Part shown: one piece after another, positions 55,355 to 64,000 of the stretch
How positions within the stretch are numbered: position 1 is the first letter of the stretch
Layout: each line of letters starts with the position of its first letter
Source: Lucifuga dentata
Taxonomy: Eukaryota > Chordata > Actinopteri > Ophidiiformes > Bythitidae
Reading direction: 5' to 3'
NCBI GenBank assembly: GCA_014773175.1
Contig: VXCM01000465.1
Location: forward strand, 438,896-502,895
DNA: 64,000 nt
Made by a program: the position numbers and the translations under genes
The notes under the pieces: model-generated
What the model was told of the DNA's origin: nothing
What the model saw: the letters and a program-made list of their open reading frames with translations, nothing else
Databases searched by the model: none

Positions 55355-58300
55355 ATGATGGGTAAGTATAATCCCAAATTATTTTTTAAAAGATGCATAA
55401 CTCTAGCATTTGAGTGTGGTAAATTATTGGATTTTGACTAGTGATTCTTCTTTTCTGCTATTAAAATGGAAATACATAAAAAATTGCCTTGTGCACTGTA
55501 CTGATTGTGACTGTATTTATTGATCTCTCTAAGTTTTAAAACCATTTTCAAAAACTGAACAAATCACTGTTTCTTTTTTTTTTTTTTTTTTTNTTTTTTT
55601 TTTTTTTTTTGTTATTTGATCCTGTTGCTGTTATGAGCCAGAGAATTCTAGCAGAAAAGCTGAAGATTTGGTGGCTAACTGGGCAGTCGCAGATCTAGTG
55701 GCAGTTGTAGCCCAAACCTCTTAGCACACAAATGTTTGTATGTATGTTTTTCCATGTAATCACATTTTATTGAAATTATAAGAGGAAGCTTTATTTATTG
55801 CTAAATAAAGTTTAGGTTATATTGCTCAGGAAAAAACTGAAGTATACCTGCAGCCCAATTTCAAAATGACATGATTACATTATTTAGAATAAAACCTGTT
55901 GTTTTTTTTCCCCTCTTTTTCTTTATTTCACAGCTGACAACCTTGAGCAGTCAGTACAGAACTGGACTGAATCTCAAGTAAGCTCCTGGCTAAGATCTAT
56001 AGGAGTGAAAGAGCATAACATAACAAAACTGTATGGAGAAGAAGTAGATGGTCGCATCCTCCTTTCACTGAATACAAACTATTTGAAAACAGAGATTGGA
56101 ATAAAATCAGGGCCTGCTCATTTTATTATTCAAAAGAGAGATGAGCTTCTTAACTCCCAGCAAAAGTCTCAGGAGAGGCAAAAGACCACTGGGGGCACAA
56201 AAATGGAGTTTAAGCAGAAAAACATTAAGCAGCAATCAGATCAGTGTCTGCTTGTGGCAAATGAAGATGATCCAACACAGATTCTACGGAAAGATCAAGA
56301 TGTCGTAGAGGAGACACAAACTGCTCAGGAACCATGCATGTGGACTTCAAAGGAAGACTGTAAACCACGACCATTTGATAAAGAAGACATTGATTTCACA
56401 TATGTAAAGCACAGAGTCCTCCAACCTGAATCTGGCGCTTTCAATCTGATATCTCCATGCCATGAATATAAGTCTTTTGCTGTAGCTGCTACATTGGACC
56501 GCACAAGACTACAAGCAAAATTTGCCAAAGAGGTCCTTAGATTTGCAGCTGGCTGTATGAATATCAGATCAAATGGTACAATACACTTTGGTGTTATGGA
56601 CAGCAAGGATAATGGAGGATATGTGCATGGTGAGATCATTGGTGTCCCTGTTAAAGAAAAAGACATGTATGTTGATGCTTTAGACCACATTGAAGGGAGT
56701 TTCCCCATTAACAAGGAACATATACGCCAGTGTGTTCGGCCACCTCAGTTCATTGAAGTAATCGACCGAAAAAGTACTGAAAAAATGTATGTGGTAGAGG
56801 TTGACATTGTACCCTCTATAAGTGTTGTCAAAGGCAAAGTGTATTCTGGTCGTCTGCCAAACTTCAAAGAGTCATCTAACAAAATAGAGCATGAGAAAGA
56901 AACAGTTTTTCGGAGGGTGGGTTCAAAAACAGAGCCAGTGAGTGACAAAGACCTTAATGATTTCCATGAGCGAGTGAAAGATCGAGATGCTCAAAGAGAA
57001 GAAGCAGAGAAAAGTCAGTTCCTCATTGCTCCAGACTTTTGCCAAGACCTTGGAAGGAAACTTACAATGCTTATGACCAGTGGAAAGAAATTCATTGAAA
57101 AGGAGAAATGGTTCATACTTGTCACAAACAAATTCAAGCCTGATGACCTTTGCAACATTGATTGGCTACTTGACATGAACATGTTCTGTGTGTTTGACTT
57201 TGACCCAGACTCAAAGATATCTGGCCTTTGCAGTAAATATATAGCACACCGTGCTGCAAACATTCATTTTCTGCAGAGCTATAGGATATCCAGTGGAATG
57301 AGCATCGAAGCCTTCATAAGCCAACTACATTTGTTTGATCAAACTAGCTGGATATTTTGTAATGGGCGTGCTGATTACAGAGGAAATGAAATCCCGTGTG
57401 ATGAAATGGTTTGGATACAGACAAAAACGACTCTCCTGAGGGAAGCTGTGTCTTTGATCTGTAAACAAATCTTGCCAAAAGGCACATTCAAGGTCATTTT
57501 CCTTCTCACATCTCTAGTTGAGAATCCACTCTTGCACACCTTCTATGAGTTTTTCACTGATATGGAAGGCCATGAAGACATCACTTGCATATGTGAGTCA
57601 GAGCATAACTTTCAGAAGTGGCAAAGCTTTGCTGAGCGTTCATGTAGAACGGAAACTGTAAACAGTTTCAGTGTTGTTGGGATGAAAATGAGTCACGTTA
57701 ATGCAACACTGCAGCACATTCAACCAGTAAAGGCATGTGCCAAGAAACACTTACCTGTCTTTGTAAAAGGGAAATGTCTTCTTGAAACACAGGAAGAAGA
57801 ACAGATGTATTCTCTGGAAATTCTGACTGTTGATCACTGTGATGAAAGCAAAGACTTCAACATTGAGGAGAAAGAAAAGATTGAACACCAGTTCTATCGT
57901 GGTGGCAGAGTGACCTGGTCCAATTTCTGGCTTGCTGAGCATGGATATATTGGAGAAGTCATTGAAAGAGATGCCTATTGTGAAATCTCTAACCTTCTCT
58001 CCAGTACTCTGAAAACGAATCCAGATCAGGGTTCTGTGAACTGCATCAACATCTACCATCATCCAGGAAGTGGTGGAAGCACTGTGGCAAAACAGGTGCT
58101 GTGGAACAGCAGGAAAGATCTCAGGTGTGCTGTTGTAAAGCCTTCATACTCAGCTTCTGTTGTTGCACAACATGCAGTTGAGCTGAGAGAATATGAAGAA
58201 AAAGATCCTCAAAAGTGTCTTCCTGTGCTGCTCCTGATTGAGGACTCAAACAACGAATACCTTGATGATCTCAAGAATCAACTAGAGGTTGCTGTTAACA

Positions 58301-60537
58301 TCAAGAGAATACAATTTGGAACACCGTGTTTCATTTTGTTGAGCTGCAGGCGATCCCATGATCCAGAGAAAAAATGCAAAGAGTCACCATTACAGAATGT
58401 GTCTGTCACTCACAAACTGTCTGATCAAGAGAAACGAAAGTTTGCTGCAAAGCGACAGGTGCTTGAGAAACAATATGAGCCTGAGTTCATCTTGACATTT
58501 GTTTTGATGAGTGAAGAATTTGCAGAGAATTATGTTAAACAGTTTGTTAAACATTTGCTCCAAGACATTGATCATGAGTCCATTGTCACTCGCCTCATCC
58601 ACTATGTGGCACTGCTAAATACATACGTTCCAAACTCTTTTATCTCACAGTCCCACTGTGAAGCTCTGCTTGCTTTAACCATCTACATGGAAAGGTTTCA
58701 TCAGTACGAGTTTGAGAAATCTCTCAGTGATCAGGCTAAGCTAGTCTTCTTACACCTTAGAGATGACAAGACTCACATTCAATCAATCAGGATCATCCAT
58801 CCACTTGTTGCACAGGAAATTCTCCAGCAACTTATGCGAAACTCACAGACCCAAAGTAGTTTGGCAATGAATTTGCTCTGTGAGAATGTGCTTTTTGAAC
58901 ACCGCTTTGGACAAGATGAATATCTGTCATTTTTGAGAGCACTTTTCATAAGACGATCCAGAATAAGCCGAGGAGATGAATATGATAGTTTTTTCTCTCC
59001 CCTGATTGAGGTTGTGCGTAAAAATGAAAACTCAGAGAAAGCAATCGAGCTGCTCAAGGAAGCATACCAATGTTTCCATAGAGATGCATTCTTTGCTCAA
59101 CAGCTTGCTCGCCTTCATTACACCTATGAAAAGTTTGAAGATGCAAAGCATTGGGCAGAGGTGGCGGCCAAACAGATGCCTAACAACTCATACATATTAG
59201 ACACAAAGGGACAGGTGTACAAAAAATGGTTCACTGCGAAGTGTAAAGCTATTGACAGTGTACAAAAGACACCTGAAAATACAGCAGATGCTGTAGAAAC
59301 TGCACTGAAAGCCCTGGAGTGCTTTGCAGAATGTGAGAAAGCGGCTGTTGCAGATATGGAAACCATGAACAGATCAGGATTTTTTTGTGAAGTTGACGTT
59401 GGATGCAGCCTTCTCACACTGATTTCTTCATTGCAAGTGTTTTCAAACAGAACTTATGGCCATTCAGAATGCATGAAGTACTTGGTAACAGACTATATCC
59501 CCAAGGAACTTAAAGATCCCTGGAAACCGTTTCATGGTCCTTTGAAAAAGCTTCAGGAGAGACTGCAAGAAACCTTAGAATGGATTTCAGAAGAGCTCAG
59601 TTACTTTCAGACAGACATTGTTGCAGATGAAGACGAGACCCCTGAAAGTCCTGAGGAAAAGATAAGTTATCCACTCATATGGTTGGCAAAAAAATCCTCT
59701 GAGTATGGGAAGTATTTCAGCGAATCGTCACTTCTAAACCCAGCCAGTTTAACTCCTTTCATGAAACGCATGGCAATTTGTCAACTTGGTGGGGGTAACA
59801 TAACATCCATCCTCTACAAACTGACTGACCAGAAAGATGCAGTACAGCTTCTTGAGTGCATCCTATCTCTCTACCCCAGTGATCCCTTTAAGTCCAAGTT
59901 TTGTCAGCGGGATGTTGTTAATTACATAGTGACCCATATTTCTCTGAAGTGCCTGTCACCAAACACACTCAGTGTAGCTTCTCTGAAAGATCTACAGACA
60001 CTCAGTCATCAGTTTCCAACTGACAAACAGAAATGTTTTCCAGGTGCCCTGTTTGTACTTACCTTGCTGTTTTGGCCAGAGGAACATGACACAGATCAAG
60101 AGAAAGAAACCAAATTTGAAATTGTGCAATCGGCTGTGGAACACCTGGAAAAAAACTACAAGCACAAGATGAAAGACATTCCTCAGCGAAAGAGAAGGAT
60201 TTACACCCATTTTTTTCTCGGCAGTGGGAGTGGGTTGGGAAAATTTGTCCACAAGAAAAAGTTTGAAAAAGTCACAAAGGTGCTCTCAGTCTCTGAGAAA
60301 CGAATGAAGTGGTTCACGGGTGAAGCATGGAAAATGCCTGCGATTGCAGAGATGCTGAAACGTGTTTCCGGGTGGACTGAAGACGGAGTAGTGCACCTTG
60401 AGGGACCACAGAAGAAGAAGTTCATTATCCCTCCTCTTTATGTGCCTTCTGTGCCTCATAGCAATGAGAACGTCACATTCTACCTTGGGTTTACTTTCAA
60501 AGGCCCTGTTGCCTGTAACATTACTGTGAATAAATAA
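55355..60537 (+). CDS. SAMD9/SAMD9L-like protein (SAM domain, STAND-type ATPase)
   Basis: Two coding exons: 55355-55361 and 55934-60537, 1536 aa (human SAMD9 and SAMD9L about 1580-1590). Of the three ATGs near 55351-55358, the one at 55355 joins the giant exon in frame (MMADNLEQ) through donor GG|GTAAGT and acceptor TTTCACAG. In order: SAM domain (WTESQVSSWLRSIG.. to about 75); AlbA/Schlafen-like region (about 176-325); SIR2-like stretch; P-loop HPGSGGST (712-719) with Walker-B-like VLLLIEDSNN; TPR-like helices (about 1040-1110); C-terminal OB-fold-like part. The P-loop lacks the usual Lys, as in the mammalian proteins. Mammalian SAMD9/9L restrict poxviruses and repress translation, and SAMD9 is reported to cut tRNA-Phe. 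Orthology to SAMD9 versus SAMD9L cannot be decided from one sequence, so no symbol is given. Confidence 0.93.
55574..55610 (+). repeat. Poly-T tract with N at 55593
   Basis: A homopolymer in the single coding-region intron of the SAMD9L-like gene. Confidence 0.9.
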
Positions 60538-60880
60538 TGTACCAGTGGTCTTGTCATAAATGGCTGCATGTCAACTTGTTGGAACATTGGCCTAATATTT
60601 TCACATCGTAACTTGTGTTGTGAAGAAATTCTGAAAGCTTCTAATGTCAGTTTTTCCAGTAGCCAATTTTTGTAAAAGAGGAAGCAAAAAGTATGAAAGT
60701 GGTATTGTATTAATATTTCATTATCTTACACTGAAAGTTTGATTGATGTTTACATTTGCAATGTCATTATTTCTTTGTATATATGTATGTACTCTTAAGT
60801 ACATGTATATCTGTATATCTAAAGTCTTAGTATCTGCTATGAATATAAATAAATATGTTGTTATTGTAAGATACATTTTT
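60538..60880 (+). other. 3' UTR of the SAMD9L-like gene
   Basis: AT-rich sequence from the TAA stop to AATAAA at 60848-60853. A weaker polyadenylation option further down cannot be excluded. Confidence 0.55.
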
Positions 60881-62499
60881 GAGTCAAATACTGTATATTT
60901 TTAGCTACATTTTTATCTGAATTTTGTGAAATGTTCAAGAGCTGAAGTGCAGCATATTGCACATTACACTTTGATAAATAATTGTATAATTGGAAAAAAA
61001 ATTCTTAAGTATGAATTTTGGAGTTGCCTTAAAATCAACAAATCTGACACCAACTATGAAAATCAATGTGTTCTTAAACTATATTCAGCAAACTGTGGCA
61101 AAAAATATGCTGGGAGGCTTGAAGCCAGAGCTGCAAAATGGGGTGGCTTAGAGGCTCATTTGATTCAGTGTTAATACAAAAAATATATCTTAATGGAGGC
61201 TTAACATTTTTTTTTTTTAAGATATAAGTGCAAATAAGCTCAGTCGCAGCTGTTGGAATATGTTTTTATATTGTGGTGCACTGTATATTGAAAGTGATAT
61301 TTTTGAATATTAAACTGATGAAATTTAAGTTTAAAAAATTTAATGTCTGCTATGATTTTTCAAGTCTCCCAATAGCGCATAATAACTATAGAGGTAAATA
61401 GTAACCACAGTAAGTATGATGAGTCAGTTATAGTATGTAAAGGCATTTTTGATATGGTAGTATTTTTAGTATTTTACTCTATATGTATGCATGTATGTAT
61501 GTATATATATATATATAGATATATATATATATCTATATATATATATTCAACATTCAAAAGCATTCAAAACTACCCAGAAATGTTGATTTTTTTGATGGAA
61601 ACTAATACTTTTATTTATCAAGGTGGCATAAAATTGATGTAAATATACAGTCAGAACGTTGATAATGTTGCAAATGGGTATTGCTGCTGATTTTAAATGA
61701 TTTATTACCATTTAAAATACAGCAGCCATTAGAAGCACTTCTTTTCATAAAAACCTTTCTAACCTGTTATTTACACTAACACCTTTAACTGAATTACTGT
61801 TTTATCATTTTTAACTTGGACCACAATGTGATGTGAAAATACTAGCACTGAAAAAGTTGGATTCACCCAGAAATTTTCACGTTTTAAATAGAAATCGACA
61901 CTTTTATTCACCAAAATGGCACTGATTTGAGATAAATATATAAAGCCAAGACATTAATGGTGTTGCAAATGACTATAACTGCTGGAGATTCAAAATTAAT
62001 TACTGCATTTAAGTAAAACTGCAAAGCCTCGGCTGAAAGAGTTAGAACTAAATTGTTCCAGTTAATAAATATTTTAGGTGAAAATATATTGTGGGTGATT
62101 TGGCCCTGCGGATTCTTATTATATTTTATATTACCGTTACTGAAAGGTTTGATCATGTTAAAAAAAAAATAACGATGATACATTTATGAGAAACAATTAG
62201 TCTCTCCAAAATTACCTGCTCATATATTTCATTTTAGGTGGGTTGATAGAAGAAAATATTTTGCCATCCAGCAGTTTTGTCCTAGTAGGCTTGCCTTACT
62301 TTTGTTATGCGTAACTTGTTTCACTTTTAGGTTTCCAGAAGGCACACTATTTCGTCTTTGACGTTTTATTTTATTATATTTCCACCTGCCCCGCCGATTT
62401 TAACAAAGTTTTCAGATACTGATTTTTTTTTTTAAGGGAACAGCTATGATAACTTAGCTGCGACCATGGGCTACTGATAGCTAATGGCTAATAACAAAC
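60881..62499. other. Intergenic DNA between the SAMD9L-like gene and gaa
   Basis: No gene is supported. An (AT)n stretch with internal palindromy lies at 61500-61548. Two related segments at about 61570-61720 and 61865-62020 form a diverged direct repeat. Confidence 0.5.
61570..62020 (+). repeat. Diverged direct repeat (about 61570-61720 and 61865-62020)
   Basis: Both segments run CCCAGAAAT, then a stretch ending ACTTTTATTyAyCAA, then GGCA, then GTTGCAAATG, then TGCTG, in the same order and spacing with much drift. It looks like two old copies of one interspersed repeat; the family is not identified. Confidence 0.55.
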
Positions 62500-62779
62500 C
62501 TAATCTGCTACTGAGGTGGGTGCAGCAATAAACAAGACAGTTCCACAGCAAATCCAGAAATCTACATAAGAGCCACAGATTAACATAGAATACATTCCAT
62601 ACCAAGGATCATAACCAAAACGGTGAGTCTCTATCCATTGTATGTTCTGATACGTCCCTTTTAAAATAAATTCTACACGTTTAAAGCTACGTTTACAACG
62701 TATTGTTAAATGCAAGCTTGCTTTGCAGAAACATACCTAAGTGCCTTTTGGCCAGGCAGTGCATACATCTGGTGTGGGC
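62500..62779 (+). promoter_or_regulatory. gaa: gaa 5' region: noncoding exon, small intron and 5' UTR
   Basis: A noncoding exon may end at donor ACG|GTGAGT (62622/62623) and join acceptor CTTTGCAG (62721-62728) over a 106-bp intron. An in-frame TAA at 62738 rules out a start upstream of 62780 in the second exon. The transcription start is not visible. Confidence 0.5.
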
Positions 62780-64000
62780 ATGGGTCTGCTGCCTGCATCT
62801 GTCACAACTGTGCTCCTCCTCCTTGCACTATCAGCATGTTTGTACCTCAGACATTTGTCCAGCCATGAGATCAGACTTGTCAGGTCAGTCACTGCCAAGC
62901 CAAATACAAGTGAATCATTAGTAAGGAATGTTAATAATTCAGCAAAACCCCAGACCAGCTCTAACAATAGTGAAGTCCACCTGCAAACTTCCCAACCACC
63001 CCCACAGGGGAAATTGTCCAGCGATTTTCCCAAAAATAATGATTGCACTATGGCACCTGAGAGTCGATTTGACTGTGCAAGGGACAGAGTTCTTAGCCAG
63101 AAAGAGTGTGAAGAGAGGGGGTGCTGCTATGCCCCTCTGCCTAACTCTGGAGGACCACCATGGTGCTTTTACCCCAGTTTGTACCATGGTTACATAATGG
63201 GTGCACTCACTCCCACTCCACGAGGCCAGGCTGCCATCCTGACCCGTACCAGGCCGTCCTATCTGCCCAAAGATATCTCAACTCTCCGTCTAGAAGTCAT
63301 GGAGGAGACTGCAGGATGCTTGCACCTCACTGTGAGTATATAATACTCTGCTACTGTATTCTTCTCCTTTATTCTGCAGGCTTTCAATAAATAAAGAGCC
63401 AATGTTACTATTAAAAAATGTAAAAATGACTTTAACAAATTAAAATGACAGGTCTGTGCACATTTATGTAGGATGTGAAAAATTTAAGCTATATTTAATT
63501 TCTCTCTAGTTGAAGGACCCATTATCTCAGAGATATGAAGTCCAGCTTCCTACTGGTATTCCCCAGAATGATGCTGATACCCCACATCCCCTCTATACCA
63601 CTGAATTCCACCCTGACCCATTTGGCTTTATAGTACGACGTAAATCTAACGGAAGGGTAATGTGAGTAAATCTTTTTCTTTAAGTTTTCTATGCAGTATG
63701 TCAATTAATGATAAACATAGTTACTTCTTCACAGCCTCACTGATATCTGTCGTTATCACATTACTCTCATAGTCACTTTATCCCAGGTAATAATGCTTCT
63801 GTTTTTTTTATGATGATCACGGCTGTAATGCAGTAAGGATCTTTTGTGTCCTTCCTATCCAGTATGAATACCACAGTTGCTCCTCTGCTATTTGCTGACC
63901 AGTATCTGCAGCTGTCCACCACCCTGGCCTCCTCTCTCGTATCTGGCCTTGGGGAACATTACACCTCCCTTGTCCTGGACCTGAACTGGACCTCACTGAC
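62780..64000 (+). CDS. gaa: Lysosomal acid alpha-glucosidase, N-terminal part (runs off window)
   Basis: Coding exons: 62780-63331, 63510-63661 and 63863 to the window end. The ATG at 62780 gives a hydrophobic signal/anchor (VTTVLLLLALSACLYL), a variable linker, then a P-type trefoil domain with its six cysteines at residues 89, 99, 110, 115, 116 and 129 (ECEERGCCYAPLPN..WCFYP). It continues into the N-terminal beta-sandwich of a GH31 glucosidase (LTRTRPSYLPKDISTLRLEV, FGFIVRRKSNGRV, NTTVAPLLFADQYLQLST). These blocks align with mammalian GAA, which degrades glycogen in lysosomes. The catalytic aspartates lie beyond 64000. A GAA-like paralogue is possible since teleosts can have more than one. 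Confidence 0.9.

Noticed and set aside
56005..56007. SAMD9L-like start at 56005
   Set aside because: The frame is open upstream to 55934 and encodes the first half of the SAM domain; the spliced ATG at 55355 restores it.
62741..62779. gaa start at 62741
   Set aside because: The codon is GTG and directly follows an in-frame TAA; the ATG at 62780 starts the hydrophobic signal segment.

Overview
The window is nuclear DNA of a ray-finned (teleost) fish. This is inferred from vertebrate exon-intron genes with GT-AG introns, dense microsatellites, hAT-like and TTAA-flanked MITEs, a decayed fish-type LINE tail and a tRNA-like interspersed repeat. No species can be named. Four protein-coding genes lie on the + strand and one small snoRNA host gene on the - strand. 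Five single-N joins carry the same 43-67 bp on both sides and look like unmerged contig overlaps.

Layout. 1-345: part of a MITE. About 1240-1513: GC-rich promoter and noncoding first exon of tex2. 14490-25485: tex2 coding exons (ER-anchored SMP-domain lipid-transfer protein, about 1186 aa once an assembly duplication in exon 4 is discounted), behind a 13-kb first intron that holds a 705-bp perfect TCTCC satellite. 25486 to about 27640: tex2 3' UTR with an embedded 373-bp hAT-like MITE. About 28025-28970 (- strand): a multi-exon snoRNA host gene with two C/D-box snoRNAs whose D' guide matches the SNORD104 target in 28S rRNA; the syntenic mammalian gene, as I recall it, is SNHG25. About 28971-29257: promoter shared head-to-head with ern1. 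29258-49467: ern1 (IRE1-alpha), 22 coding exons whose lengths sum to 1117 codons plus a stop, with complete sensor, membrane, kinase and RNase parts and an extra C-terminal tail of about 150 aa. ern1 introns contain several copies of one TTAA-flanked MITE family and hAT-like elements.

49468-55294: ern1 3' flank, a tRNA-like repeat, inverted repeats, a diverged tandem duplication that looks like two alternative first exons or promoters of the next gene (one with an ISRE-like site), and a LINE relic. 55355-60537: a SAMD9/SAMD9L-like innate-immunity gene of 1536 aa, coded by a 7-nt first coding piece and one giant exon. 62780-64000: the 5' part of gaa (lysosomal acid alpha-glucosidase), which runs off the window.

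The genes do not form a pathway. tex2 and ern1 both act at the ER membrane (lipid transfer and the unfolded protein response), and their adjacency with a snoRNA host gene between them is conserved vertebrate synteny. The SAMD9L-like gene is an immune gene sitting between housekeeping genes. The least expected items are the paired SNORD104-like snoRNA gene, the duplicated SAMD9L-like promoter block and the MITE family concentrated in ern1. I found no sign of a wholly new system.
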